From Parasphingorhabdus halotolerans (GTDB taxonomy: Bacteria > Pseudomonadota > Alphaproteobacteria > Sphingomonadales > Sphingomonadaceae), in assembly GCF_012516475.1 (NCBI RefSeq), contig NZ_CP051217.1:496001-560000 (forward strand): a DNA stretch of 64,000 bases. Reading direction: 5' to 3'. Below the pieces are notes generated by a model. That model worked only from the letters and a program-made list of their open reading frames with translations, was not told the DNA's origin and did not search any database. Below, piece after piece: positions 29,334-38,820 of the stretch; within the stretch, counting starts at the first letter, position 1; each line of letters opens with the position of its first letter. Both the position numbers and the translations under genes were made by a program.

Positions 29334-29768
29334 ATGGAAAATAGTCCGATTTTACAACCGGTCGTGGCACTCATCATCTGGACTATGGTCATGTGGATAT
29401 GGATGTATGCCACGCGACTCCCGGCCATGAGCAAAGCGGAAGGGCTGGATGCGGCGAATATGGTCGGCGGAAAAGGTTCCGATCTCGACAATGTCTTGCC
29501 TGCCAACGTCCAGTGGAAAGCGCATAATTACAATCACTTGCTGGAACAACCAACGCTATTTTACGCGGTTTGCATCGTGCTTGCGTTGGTCGGTGCCGGT
29601 GATGGACTCAACTCGGTTTTGGCTTGGGCTTATGTTGGACTGCGGGTTGTCCATAGTCTGGTGCAGGCCACAGTGAATCGCGTCGTCATCCGGTTCGGGA
29701 TATTCGCGCTATCCAGCTTGTGCCTGATGGCGCTTGCGCTGCATGCTGCCATTGCTGTGTTTCACTAA
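29334..29768 (+). CDS. MAPEG family membrane protein (copy 2)
   Basis: A 144-residue four-helix membrane protein, paralogous to the preceding gene: WKAHNYNHLLEQPTLFYAVCIVLALVGAG corresponds to WKSHNYTHLMEQPTLFYATVIILALAEAG. Differences are spread evenly, so the duplication is not recent. It starts with a good ATG 42 bp after copy 1. Its stop codon TAAGGAG also forms the ribosome-binding site of the nitrilase gene. Confidence 0.88.
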   Translation: MENSPILQPVVALIIWTMVMWIWMYATRLPAMSKAEGLDAANMVGGKGSDLDNVLPANVQWKAHNYNHLLEQPTLFYAVCIVLALVGAGDGLNSVLAWAYVGLRVVHSLVQATVNRVVIRFGIFALSSLCLMALALHAAIAVFH

Positions 29769-29779
29769 GGAGCAGTATC

Positions 29780-30745
29780 ATTCAAACCATATGCGCGGCG
29801 ATTGTGCAGACGGCGCCGATCCCCCTCGCGATTAATCATGGTATCGCTCAAGCCGAAAAACTGGCGAAACAAGCGGCTGAAGATGGTGCGCAGCTCATAG
29901 CGTTTGGTGAAACTTTTTTGGGTGGCTACCCGATCTGGCTCGATGAGGCCCCGGGAGCTGCTTTATGGGATCATCCCGGAACAAAAGCACTCCACCGGAT
30001 TTTGATGGAACAGGCTGTCGTGGCCAATGATCCGCGCTTTGTGGGGCTACAAGAGCTTTGTGATACACGCGATGTCTGCATTTCCATTGGCGCACATGAG
30101 CGGCATCGGTCCAGTCTTTATAACACCCAACTTATGTTCAGACCCGGCAAGATACCGCTTAATCATCGAAAACTGGTTCCAACCCACGCGGAACGCCTGA
30201 TCTGGAACCGCGGCGATGGATCAACTATCAACGTCCATCAGGCGGAATGGGGCAATGTGGGGCATCTTATCTGCTGGGAGCACTGGATGCCAATGGCGCG
30301 AGCAGCGATGCACAATCTGGGGGAAGCGGTGCATGTCTCCGCATGGCCCACAGTAAGGGAAACTTACTCCATCGCATCCAGACATTATGCTTTTGAGGGC
30401 GGTTGCCATGTTTTGGCAGCAGGAACCCTTTTACACCGGGATGATTTGATGAACGGCCTAAAACTGGTCGACGGCGATGCCGATGCCAAGGCGCTGTTTG
30501 GCGAAATCCCTGATCAGCGACTCCAATTTGGCGGAAGCCAGATAATCGCGCCGGATGGTTTGGTATTGGTAGAAGCAGGGCAAGAGAATATTATTCTGCA
30601 GGCAGATATTGATCTCAACAAGGGATTGGAGGCCAAAGCAGCGCTGGATGTTGATGGACATTATTCTCGTCCCGATGTGTTTGATTTGACGGTTGATACC
30701 CGGGAACAGCTTGGCGTAACCTGGGGCGATGCTGAGAAGAGCTGA
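29780..30745 (+). CDS. nitrilase/carbon-nitrogen hydrolase
   Basis: A carbon-nitrogen hydrolase of about 321 residues. The catalytic triad is visible: Glu in IAFGETFLGGYP, Lys in LNHRKLVPTHAE, and Cys in GHLICWEHWMPMARA. It is the nitrilase or cyanide-hydratase branch (ICWEHW). The family's first strand is IIQTICAAIVQTAPIPL; the only nearby initiation signal is AAGGAG at 29767-29772 followed 7 bases later by ATT (29780) or 4 bases later by ATC. The nearest canonical in-frame start is a GTG 60 bp upstream inside the MAPEG gene. A non-AUG start is therefore likely. Natural substrate unknown. Confidence 0.88.
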   Translation: MQTICAAIVQTAPIPLAINHGIAQAEKLAKQAAEDGAQLIAFGETFLGGYPIWLDEAPGAALWDHPGTKALHRILMEQAVVANDPRFVGLQELCDTRDVCISIGAHERHRSSLYNTQLMFRPGKIPLNHRKLVPTHAERLIWNRGDGSTINVHQAEWGNVGHLICWEHWMPMARAAMHNLGEAVHVSAWPTVRETYSIASRHYAFEGGCHVLAAGTLLHRDDLMNGLKLVDGDADAKALFGEIPDQRLQFGGSQIIAPDGLVLVEAGQENIILQADIDLNKGLEAKAALDVDGHYSRPDVFDLTVDTREQLGVTWGDAEKS

Positions 30746-30751
30746 GCGCTG

Positions 30752-31957
30752 TTATCTCACGAAACTGGACACTAGTTCGACGTGGGTGGACCAGAGAAAC
30801 TGACCCACAGGCCAAACTTCTTTGAGCTTGTAACCCGCTTCGCAAAGTGTTTTCGCGTCGCGCGCAAAACTTGCCGGATTACAGCTAATGTAGCAGATTT
30901 TGGGAACCTCCGATTTTGCCAACTGAACGATTTGATCCCGCGCACCCGCACGCGGAGGATCAAGGATGACAGCGCCGAAACGGTTCAACTCTTCCGGGCT
31001 GAGAGGACGACGATATAAATCACGATGTTCGGTAAAAACCTGCAACCGGGCAATATTGGCCGCCGATTTTAAAGCGCTAATGGCATCGCGCGAGCCTTCT
31101 GCGGCATAGATTTTTCGTTCCCCGCCCAAAGCGAACGAAAAAGTGCCGAGGCCTGCGAACAAATCCGCTATCAATTTGGTGTCGCCGACTGTTTCCAGCA
31201 TCGCTGCAATCAGCGCATCCTTGCCGTCCGCTGTCGATTGCAGAAAACTGGAATGCGGCAACGCGACCGGGACATTGCCGAGCGTCACGGTGACCGGATT
31301 AGGCTCCCACTGTGTTTCCGGTCCATAGCCGTTATCCAGCGATAATCGCGCGATGCCGGTTTGCTGGGCGAACTCTGACAATGCCTGATGCTGATCCAGC
31401 GAATCCGGTTCGTAGTTTTTAATAAGTAAATCAACACCTTGGTCGGCAAGCGTCAGTTCGATATTCATATCATGCTTGCGCCGGGCAACAGACTGGAGAA
31501 ATGTCCGCAAAGGCGCGATCACCGCAAATAATTCCGGATGCATGATTTCGCATTGTTGCAGATCAACAATGCGGTGGCTCCCCGCACCGCTAAACCCCAG
31601 TTTGAAAATATTCCCGACCATTGCGGCCCGCAAACTGGCCCGGACCCGGCTTTTTGGTTTTGATATTTGTGGAGCGTGCAACTTTGTAGGACTCAAGCCC
31701 TGCCCTTCCAACGCATAGTTCACCCGGTCCGTGACAAACTGCGCATAGCTTTCCGCGTCCAGTTGCTGGAGACTACATCCACCACATTCCTTAAAATGGC
31801 GGCATGGCGGCTCGACATGATGCGGGCCTTTGATTAGCCCTCCATCATCGAGAACTTCATCCAGCGGGGCGGAAAACGCAACATGACGGCCATCAGCGGT
31901 CACCCCGTCACCTTTGGCAGCAACGCGAACTATTATATTTTCGGCATTTGCCGTCAT
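30752..31957 (-). CDS. 23S rRNA (uracil-5)-methyltransferase family (RlmD/RumA-like)
   Basis: A class I SAM-dependent RNA m5U methyltransferase of 401 residues. The N-terminal iron-sulfur cysteines are CRHFKECGGC, the SAM-binding region is LIADLFAGLGTFSFALGG, the target-binding motif is VILDPPRAGARDQIV, and the nucleophile Cys and base Glu are in ICYISCNPASFARD and the C-terminal THVELVSSF. The N-terminal TRAM domain is short. RlmD-like versus RlmCD-like cannot be told. It converges on the nitrilase (6 bp apart) and overlaps the NAD(P)HX gene at its start. Confidence 0.9.
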   Translation of the reverse strand: MTANAENIIVRVAAKGDGVTADGRHVAFSAPLDEVLDDGGLIKGPHHVEPPCRHFKECGGCSLQQLDAESYAQFVTDRVNYALEGQGLSPTKLHAPQISKPKSRVRASLRAAMVGNIFKLGFSGAGSHRIVDLQQCEIMHPELFAVIAPLRTFLQSVARRKHDMNIELTLADQGVDLLIKNYEPDSLDQHQALSEFAQQTGIARLSLDNGYGPETQWEPNPVTVTLGNVPVALPHSSFLQSTADGKDALIAAMLETVGDTKLIADLFAGLGTFSFALGGERKIYAAEGSRDAISALKSAANIARLQVFTEHRDLYRRPLSPEELNRFGAVILDPPRAGARDQIVQLAKSEVPKICYISCNPASFARDAKTLCEAGYKLKEVWPVGQFLWSTHVELVSSFVR

Positions 31958-33360
31958 GATATGCTTTCCTGCATCGCTTTCGAGATGTTACCGATCAGTT
32001 GCTCAGGCGAAAAAGACGCCCCGGAAAGCTGCGCGGCGCGGGTATGGAGCCATTGTCCCTGTGATGCCGCCTTAGCGCAATTTTTTTCAACCGCATAGCG
32101 CGATGCGATGATACCGGACAGCACATCGCCGGTTCCCGCTGTAGAAAGCCAATGACAGGCTTCATTGTTGATCTCTGTGTGGCCGCTTGGTTGGGCTATC
32201 ACGGTGTCAGGCCCCTTCAGAGCAATGGTCGCGCCACTTCTGCGGGACAAATCCCGAGCAGAAGTCAGTTTTGAATCATCGAACTCGCCAGATATTCTGG
32301 CAAACTCTCCTTGATGTGGCGTCGCGATTGTTGGAGCGTCGCGGTTGCTGACCCGTTCAACAAAATCGTTCCCGAGTAATGTCAAAGCATCTGCATCCAG
32401 TAACAATGCTTTTTCTGAAGCCATCGCAGTTTTCAAAACCCCTGATTGTTGATCGCCCAAGCCTAAGCCGGGGCCTACAACGACCATCGATATTCGGTCA
32501 TCCGACAACAGCTGCCCCAATTCTTCCGGGCTGGAATATGTCTGCACGACGATACTGTGATTGGGAGACAGGAACCCGGCAGGAGCAAATATTTTCACAT
32601 AGCCCGCGCCCGATTGCTGCGCGGCCAAAGCGGCAAGTTGCGCCGCGCCGTGCATTTTTCCGGCAATGATCACGACAAGCCCACGGCTATATTTATGATC
32701 GTCCGCGCCCGGTACTTTCAGCGACCGGTGCAAAAAGACACGAAATTGGGACGGCTTTGAAATTCCGATGTCGACCCCAACTATCTCGCCGACGACGCTT
32801 CGTGCCGGCTCCAGGAAGTGCGCGGGCTTGGACGCGCCCAAAGCAATTGTGAAGTCGTATTGAGATACCGGATTCAGCAAGTGCCCCGTGTCCGTATCAA
32901 CACCGCTCGGCAAGTCGACCGCGATCCGATTCTGCGCGCCCGAAAGAAGGCGTTCTATGTGGCCATAGAGTTCTTTGGACACCGCTCTTGTCAATCCTGT
33001 GCCGAACACACAATCAATAACTTGCGGGCTCTGGACAGCGTTTTCGATTGCCATAGTTTCGCCCTTCCAGAGCGATTTTGCGTTTTTTGCGGCAGCCGTT
33101 TTGGGATCACTGCAGGCCGCAACAGTTACGTCGACACCTTTTTCCAGCAACCATTGGGCGATCACATATCCGTCACCGCCATTATTGCCGGGGCCGCATA
33201 AAACGGTTGTGCGGCTATTGGCAGAAATACGCCAAATGAGTTGCGCCGCGCCCTCGCCTGCTCGTTTCATCAATTGATCGACGGTAACGCCAGAGTCCAT
33301 CAGCTCTTGTTCTGCATGCCGCATCTCGGCTGCAGTGAGGATGTAACCGGCATTGATCAT
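31954..33360 (-). CDS. nnr: bifunctional NAD(P)HX epimerase/ADP-dependent dehydratase
   Basis: Repairs hydrated NADH and NADPH. The N-terminal YjeF-N epimerase domain has LCGPGNNGGDGYVIAQWLLEKG and DCVFGTGLTRAVS; the C-terminal ribokinase-like dehydratase domain has KMHGAAQLAALAAQQSGAGYVKIF, GPGLGL and the ADP-site WLSTAGTGDVLSGIIAS. 468 residues is normal for the fused enzyme. Its stop overlaps the methyltransferase start (ATGA). Confidence 0.95.
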   Translation of the reverse strand: MINAGYILTAAEMRHAEQELMDSGVTVDQLMKRAGEGAAQLIWRISANSRTTVLCGPGNNGGDGYVIAQWLLEKGVDVTVAACSDPKTAAAKNAKSLWKGETMAIENAVQSPQVIDCVFGTGLTRAVSKELYGHIERLLSGAQNRIAVDLPSGVDTDTGHLLNPVSQYDFTIALGASKPAHFLEPARSVVGEIVGVDIGISKPSQFRVFLHRSLKVPGADDHKYSRGLVVIIAGKMHGAAQLAALAAQQSGAGYVKIFAPAGFLSPNHSIVVQTYSSPEELGQLLSDDRISMVVVGPGLGLGDQQSGVLKTAMASEKALLLDADALTLLGNDFVERVSNRDAPTIATPHQGEFARISGEFDDSKLTSARDLSRRSGATIALKGPDTVIAQPSGHTEINNEACHWLSTAGTGDVLSGIIASRYAVEKNCAKAASQGQWLHTRAAQLSGASFSPEQLIGNISKAMQESIS

Positions 33361-33366
33361 AATGTG

Positions 33367-33819
33367 CTAGTCGCCAGCCGCAGGATTGGTGGCATCTGGC
33401 GCAGCTTCGGCAGCGGCAGCCTCTATCGGTGGTTTCGAAGGTTTCAGCTGCGCGGGCATGATATATTTGTCTTGTCCAACGCTGACCAGAATTTTCCCAT
33501 CTTCAACGATAGATATAGCAGCTTTTTCTGAACCATCCGCAGCTTCCAGACCACGTCCATCAGTCAAGATGTTAAACCTTCTGAAACCGCCGTCTGGATG
33601 GCGAATGATCAGCGTAACGCCATTTTCGCCGGATAGCCGCTCGGTCTCGCAACCACGATTGAAGTCGGTGTCGCCGTTGATGGCGCATTCAATTTTCCCA
33701 TCATCCAGTTTTTGCGCAGCCGCCCGCTCTTCTGCTTCGGCGAGCACATCATTGTCCGGCTTTCCACATGCGCTGAGCGCCGCGACAATGGCAAATAGGC
33801 TAAATGTCCGCGTATACAT
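33367..33819 (-). CDS. putative lipoprotein, unknown function
   Basis: A 150-residue secreted protein with a signal peptide [18 protein letters not shown]; the LSAC lipobox predicts a lipidated Cys18 and anchoring to a membrane. The mature part is acidic with a middle segment [40 protein letters not shown] and an Ala/Pro-rich C-terminus. Cys44 and Cys56 could form a disulfide. It overlaps the end of ilvD by 20 bp and precedes the NAD(P)HX repair gene by 6 bp. I do not recognise a function. Confidence 0.8.
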   Translation of the reverse strand: MYTRTFSLFAIVAALSACGKPDNDVLAEAEERAAAQKLDDGKIECAINGDTDFNRGCETERLSGENGVTLIIRHPDGGFRRFNILTDGRGLEAADGSEKAAISIVEDGKILVSVGQDKYIMPAQLKPSKPPIEAAAAEAAPDATNPAAGD

Positions 33820-35521
33820 GTTTTTCTGCCTTCGCTCCCGGATGGGTTGTCGCGCCTTTATAGGCTGGACCTACGTTTTGTGCATAGCGCCAAAGCGCGC
33901 CGGATGCATAATCATTACCATGTGGCACGTAGCGCGTTTTGCGTTCGGCCAAGATAGCATCGTTTACCTCGAGATCGATGATTCCAGCCTCAGCATCGAT
34001 ATTGATCATATCACCTTCTTCGATCAATCCAATCGGGCCGCCATCAGCCGCCTCCGGACCAACATGGCCGATACAAAAGCCTCTGGTCGCACCTGAAAAG
34101 CGGCCATCAGTGATCAAGGCCACTTTTTCGCCCATGCCTTGCCCGTAAAGTGCTGCCGTAGTGGCGAGCATCTCACGCATGCCCGGGCCGCCTTTTGGGC
34201 CTTCGTTGCGGATGATGACGACTGCGCCTTCCTTGATTTGTCGCTGTTCAACTGCGGCGTAAGCATCTTCTTCACACTCAAAGACCTGTGCCGGACCTCT
34301 AAATTGGAGGCGCGCCATCCCGGCAACTTTCACAATCGCGCCTTCGGGAGCAAGCGAACCTTTCAGGCCCACGACGCCGCCGGTTTCGGTAATAGCGTTT
34401 TTCACATCGTATATGACCTTTTGATCGGGATTCCATGTTATCTCATCAATATTTTCGCCTAGCGTCTTGCCGGACACTGTCATGCAGTTGCCGTGCAGCA
34501 AGCCGTTTTCCATCATGGTTTTCATCAGCATGTAAACACCGCCGGCATCATGCATGTCTCGCGCGACATATTTCCCGCCAGGTTTCAGGTCAGCCAGATA
34601 CGGCGTGGTTTTGAACGTTTCTGCGACATCAAACAGGTCAAAGTCGATTCCCGCCTCACTCGCCATTGCCGGGAGATGCAAGGCTGCGTTGGTCGAGCCG
34701 CCGGTTGCAGCCACTACGCGCGCCGCGTTTTGGAAAGCCTCTCTGGTGCAAATATCCCGTGGACGCAGATTAAGTGCGATGAGCTCCATGATCTGACGAC
34801 CGGCCGCGATAGCCATGTCATCCCGGCTTTCATATGGTGCCGGTGCCATATTGCTGTTTGGTAAGGATAGTCCAATAGCTTCCGCAACGCAGGCCATTGT
34901 ATTGGCGGTAAACTGACCACCGCATGCGCCGTGACCCGGGCAAGCGATTTTTTCCAGCTCAATCAATTCCTGCAACGGACAGTTTCCTGCGCTGTGTTGG
35001 CCAACTGCCTCGAACACATCAACAACCGTTACATCACGATCGTGAAAACGCCCGGGTAATATCGATCCGCCATAGACAAAAATCGATGGCACATTGAGCC
35101 GGAGCATCGCCATCATCATGCCGGGCAGGCTTTTATCACAGCCCGCATATCCAATGACCGCGTCATAGCAATGGCCGCGAACACTGAGTTCAACGGAATC
35201 TGCTATAACTTCGCGGGAAACCAGCGATGATTTCATCCCTTGGTGACCCATGGCGATTCCATCCGTCACCGTGATCGTATTAAACCGCCGCGGCGTTCCG
35301 CCAGCTTCAATGACGCCTTGCCGCGCGATATTGGCTTGTGCATCCAGCAAGGTATTGCACGGCGCGCTGTCGTTGCCTGCTGACGCAATACCGACAAATG
35401 GCTTTGCAATATCTTCTTCATCCATGCCCATTGCGTAATAATAGCTACGCTGCGGCGCCCGTTCCGGTCCCACGCTGACGTGGCGACTGGGCAACTTGGC
35501 TTTATCGAATTTCCGGGTCAT
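33800..35521 (-). CDS. ilvD: dihydroxy-acid dehydratase
   Basis: Iron-sulfur enzyme of isoleucine/valine synthesis that dehydrates 2,3-dihydroxy acids. Cluster cysteines are seen in [24 protein letters not shown] and [37 protein letters not shown] and the C-terminal [26 protein letters not shown] are typical. The start is the second of two ATGs (35521), seven bases after AGGAA; earlier frames carry unconserved residues. 573 residues is normal. It overlaps the following lipoprotein gene by 20 bp. Confidence 0.96.
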   Translation of the reverse strand: MTRKFDKAKLPSRHVSVGPERAPQRSYYYAMGMDEEDIAKPFVGIASAGNDSAPCNTLLDAQANIARQGVIEAGGTPRRFNTITVTDGIAMGHQGMKSSLVSREVIADSVELSVRGHCYDAVIGYAGCDKSLPGMMMAMLRLNVPSIFVYGGSILPGRFHDRDVTVVDVFEAVGQHSAGNCPLQELIELEKIACPGHGACGGQFTANTMACVAEAIGLSLPNSNMAPAPYESRDDMAIAAGRQIMELIALNLRPRDICTREAFQNAARVVAATGGSTNAALHLPAMASEAGIDFDLFDVAETFKTTPYLADLKPGGKYVARDMHDAGGVYMLMKTMMENGLLHGNCMTVSGKTLGENIDEITWNPDQKVIYDVKNAITETGGVVGLKGSLAPEGAIVKVAGMARLQFRGPAQVFECEEDAYAAVEQRQIKEGAVVIIRNEGPKGGPGMREMLATTAALYGQGMGEKVALITDGRFSGATRGFCIGHVGPEAADGGPIGLIEEGDMINIDAEAGIIDLEVNDAILAERKTRYVPHGNDYASGALWRYAQNVGPAYKGATTHPGAKAEKHVYADI

Positions 35522-35582
35522 GTTCATTTCCTGTTTTCCGCGCCTAAAAAGGCACTGTCGCCTATTTCCAAAACTGGCTTCG

Positions 35583-36308
35583 TCAAGCAAGCCCTGTTTG
35601 TATCTTATTGCATACTCTAATCAGAATTTCGGCAAACCGCTTTTGACCTTTTTCTTCGGTGATATGGTCCTGCCTTATTTCAATCCCGATATAGGGTTGC
35701 CCGATTGCTTCTGCCTGACGGTTCATTGTCGCATTTAGATCCTTACCGGAATACGGCAATTGATCGCCGACAACCAATTGCTCCTCCTCAAGAAACTGCA
35801 GTGCCATACGCGGAGCGGTCTCGTAATCGTTGTACATCACACCGACGTCCCAGGGCCGCTCAAGCTGCGGGTTTGATCTCAGCTTTGGCGTGAAGCTGTG
35901 TAACGCTACAACAAGGCTTGGTCTTATATCGGCGATAAGCTGCGCAACACGCTGGTGATAAGGCTTAAAATACCTGTCTATCCGATCGACTCTGTCCGGC
36001 AGATCGAGCAGGTTGTTCGGAATCTCCACACCATCGCTGCGCAATGGAATTACCGCCTCTTCATCGGGATAGCGATTGAGATCGACAACGAGGCGCGAAT
36101 ATCCAGCCAGGATTGCGAGATAACCAGATCTCAGCGCCATCTCCCTCGAGACAGCGGCGCTTCCTATATCATACGCGATATGATCTTCTAGGAAACTCTG
36201 CGAAATCCCCAAATCAATATTGGCAGGCACTGTATTCGATGCATGATCGGCGACGATGAGAATGGAATTGTCAGTCGGAATTCCAACTATTTCAAAGGGT
36301 GTCGTCAT
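35583..36308 (-). CDS. N-formylglutamate amidohydrolase family protein
   Basis: A 241-residue zinc-hydrolase-fold protein of the N-formylglutamate amidohydrolase family. Motifs are [13 protein letters not shown] (metal-binding His), [21 protein letters not shown] and [13 protein letters not shown], with [12 protein letters not shown] near the C-terminus. No histidine-degradation genes are nearby, so the HutG role is uncertain and other formyl- or peptide amides are possible. The start ATG overlaps the ispE stop (ATGA). Confidence 0.85.
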   Translation of the reverse strand: MTTPFEIVGIPTDNSILIVADHASNTVPANIDLGISQSFLEDHIAYDIGSAAVSREMALRSGYLAILAGYSRLVVDLNRYPDEEAVIPLRSDGVEIPNNLLDLPDRVDRIDRYFKPYHQRVAQLIADIRPSLVVALHSFTPKLRSNPQLERPWDVGVMYNDYETAPRMALQFLEEEQLVVGDQLPYSGKDLNATMNRQAEAIGQPYIGIEIRQDHITEEKGQKRFAEILIRVCNKIQTGLA

Positions 36309-37150
36309 TTGAGTGTATCCATCATGGTCCAAAAGCCCGGAAAGTTAGCCCTTAATTCCTGAATCATATTTTGTGCAGCGAGTTTTGAATTGAACAGCGC
36401 AAAACACGTGGCTCCTGATCCCGACATTCTGGAAAACAGGGCGTCAGATTCTTCTAAAAGTTCCAGAATTTCGGCAATTTCAGGTGCAAATGAAATCGCG
36501 ACATCCTGAAGATCATTTCGACCTGATAATATTGTTTTTTTCAAAGGCCCGTTTGCAAGCGCACCACGGTCAACTCCATCCCATGCTCCAAAAACCTGCG
36601 CAGTGGAGATCTGCACAAGCGGATTGACGAGCACTACCCATGACCCGTCAAGGCTGTCATCTTCTATTGGTTCCATGTCGTGACCGATGCCGGTCGCGCG
36701 GCAGGTTTTGCTCGATATACAAGCGGGCACATCGGCTCCAAGCGGCGCTGCCAGCTCCATGAGCGAAGCCTCAGGCAAGTTTATGCCCCAAAATCTGTTC
36801 AACAACCGCATAGTTGCAGCGGCATCGGCCGAACCTCCACCGATTCCCGATGCTATTGGCAGGTATTTCTGCAAACTTAAGGCTGCGCCACAGCCTGTTT
36901 TGGCGAGAGGTCGCATAAGCTGCGCTGCGTCCAAGACAAGGTTATTTGTGTTACTCAGTTCTTCACCGAAGAGACCGAATATCTCTAGCGAAATTTCATC
37001 AGATGCGGTTACCATCAACGTGTCGCCGCTTTGCAAAAAAGCAAAAATTGTTTCCAGCTCATGATAGCCGTTGGGCAGACGCGCGCGGACGTGCAGAGCG
37101 AGGTTTATCTTCGCGAACGCGGTTTCGGTGTGGATGTCATCCAATAACAC
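36305..37150 (-). CDS. ispE: 4-diphosphocytidyl-2-C-methyl-D-erythritol kinase
   Basis: GHMP-family kinase of the MEP isoprenoid pathway. The first motif is AKINLALHVRARLPNGYHELETIF, the ATP-binding glycine loop PIASGIGGGSADAAATMRLLN, and the C-terminal motif SRMSGSGATCFALF. 281 residues is usual. The start is GTG at 37150 or TTG two codons later; neither has a strong ribosome-binding site. It lies 8 bp downstream of the TPR protein gene. Confidence 0.95.
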   Translation of the reverse strand: MLLDDIHTETAFAKINLALHVRARLPNGYHELETIFAFLQSGDTLMVTASDEISLEIFGLFGEELSNTNNLVLDAAQLMRPLAKTGCGAALSLQKYLPIASGIGGGSADAAATMRLLNRFWGINLPEASLMELAAPLGADVPACISSKTCRATGIGHDMEPIEDDSLDGSWVVLVNPLVQISTAQVFGAWDGVDRGALANGPLKKTILSGRNDLQDVAISFAPEIAEILELLEESDALFSRMSGSGATCFALFNSKLAAQNMIQELRANFPGFWTMMDTLK

Positions 37151-37158
37151 TGGCGAAA

Positions 37159-38820
37159 CTAGGGTGATACCAACTCAGGCGTAAGCCCTGCGTCAATCTT
37201 GTCCGATAGACGTTTCTGATCATCAGCTTCGGCAAAGAGTCTCGCAGACCGCCAAGCGTAACGCGCTTCATATTTCCTGCCGATGGACCAATATACGTCG
37301 CCAAGATGCTCGTTAATCGTGGCATCCTGGGGTTGACCAGACAACGCGTCCTCAAGATATTCAAGTGCACGGCTATTTTGACCGTTCAAATAATAGGCCC
37401 ATCCCAGTGAATCCTTTATCGCTGGCGAATTTGAACGCAGTTCGTGCGCCTTTTCAATCACAGCCAGCGCTTCCACTGTATTTTCCCGACGTTCGAGTTG
37501 CGCGTAGCCAAGATAGTTTAAGATATTGGCAGAATTGGGCTGCAGTTCATTAGCCTTTTGTAACGACGCCAAACCCTCAGGCCATTGGCCTGCTTGTTCT
37601 TGCGCTCCGCCAAGCGCCAGCCAGTAATTTGCCATCAGATTGTCTGAAAATCCCCGAGTTTCAGCTGCGTTAACTGCCAATGTGAACATCTCGGCAGCGG
37701 CGCTGAAATTTGCCTCGGATTGGAAAACTTGGCCCTTCAATATAAAATATTCCGGCGGAGCTTTGTCACTTGGGATTAAGCTATCCAGCCGCTGATGGGC
37801 CTGTTCAAACTGGTTAGTGGCAAGATAGCCCGAAATTTCCGAGTTTAGGCCTACGAGATGGTAAGGGCTAGATTTATCGATTGCAGCAAAACTTGCAATG
37901 GACTGCTTCTGATTGTCTGTGGCGTTATAAGCCTGCCCCAATATCAATTTGCTGAAATCATAGTCGGACACAAGTCGCTCGCTGAGCTGGGCGTTGACAA
38001 GTGCCAGAAAATTGGCCCTTTGTTGAAGTAAATCCGCTGATAGTCTTTGGAAAAGATAGGCCATACCGGATTTACTGGTGATTTTTCTAGCGGCCGCCGT
38101 ACCTTCACCGTTGGTAATAAGTTCATGCAATCTGGCTTCGGGTCCGGTGCGCTTGAACCGTAATATGTGTAGTGCCAAATCCTGTCTATCCTGATCGAGA
38201 TAGTGGCGGGCCGCAATTATCCGAACGGGTCCGGATCTTACATCGTTCAGCTGTACGATAGCTGATATCAGCGAACGTGCTTTGGTGTCTCCGGCTTGGA
38301 GATAATGCAGCAATAATTGATCATCATGATAGAAAGCAGCGGTATTATCCTTTTTGGCCTCGGCGAGATACGGAGCAAAGTCCTCTCCCTTTTCGTTTGC
38401 TATCCAGGCCTTGAGCAACGGAACGGCGAAACCGAAGTTCCGCAACGATTCCAGTTCAAGTAGCGCCGTATTCGCGCCCTGCCAGTTTTTTTTGGAATAG
38501 GCATCGACAAACAAAAGCAACGGCATTTCAGCATCAAGGCTGCCGCGCAGTTCGAGTGCGCGTATGGCGTTTACAGCGAGTTCGAAATCTCCAACCTCGA
38601 CGGATTTTACATAGGATTTACCAGCCAAAAGAGCATTCTCTGGCGCAGATTTAAGGGCATCAGCATAAATTACAGCAGCAGCTTGCCGGTCGCTTGATTC
38701 TATGAGTCTCGCTTCAACAAACCGGTTTAGCGGGTCCGTTTCGGTGGTGCGCTTTGCCTCCGCGTTGACGGATACCAACAGCATCAAAGCGAAGGCAGTG
38801 ATTTTACATATTTGGGTAAT
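37159..38820 (-). CDS. secreted tetratricopeptide-repeat protein
   Basis: A protein of about 550 residues with many TPR units, most clearly in the C-terminal third (ANYWLALGGAQEQAGQWPEGLASLQKANELQPNSANILNYLGYAQLE, ALGWAYYLNGQNSRALEYLEDAL, and [22 protein letters not shown]). A hydrophobic N-terminus KITAFALMLLVSVNAEA looks like a signal peptide. There is no canonical start codon close before it; an ATT at 38820 lies four bases after GGAGGT within the end of the ETF-QO gene, and longer frames run deep into that gene. The start is therefore uncertain. Likely periplasmic scaffold; partner unknown. Confidence 0.82.
   Translation of the reverse strand: MTQICKITAFALMLLVSVNAEAKRTTETDPLNRFVEARLIESSDRQAAAVIYADALKSAPENALLAGKSYVKSVEVGDFELAVNAIRALELRGSLDAEMPLLLFVDAYSKKNWQGANTALLELESLRNFGFAVPLLKAWIANEKGEDFAPYLAEAKKDNTAAFYHDDQLLLHYLQAGDTKARSLISAIVQLNDVRSGPVRIIAARHYLDQDRQDLALHILRFKRTGPEARLHELITNGEGTAAARKITSKSGMAYLFQRLSADLLQQRANFLALVNAQLSERLVSDYDFSKLILGQAYNATDNQKQSIASFAAIDKSSPYHLVGLNSEISGYLATNQFEQAHQRLDSLIPSDKAPPEYFILKGQVFQSEANFSAAAEMFTLAVNAAETRGFSDNLMANYWLALGGAQEQAGQWPEGLASLQKANELQPNSANILNYLGYAQLERRENTVEALAVIEKAHELRSNSPAIKDSLGWAYYLNGQNSRALEYLEDALSGQPQDATINEHLGDVYWSIGRKYEARYAWRSARLFAEADDQKRLSDKIDAGLTPELVSP

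Noticed and set aside
33386..34096. Long plus-strand frame opposite the lipoprotein and ilvD
   Set aside because: Antisense to two well-supported genes; no family similarity.
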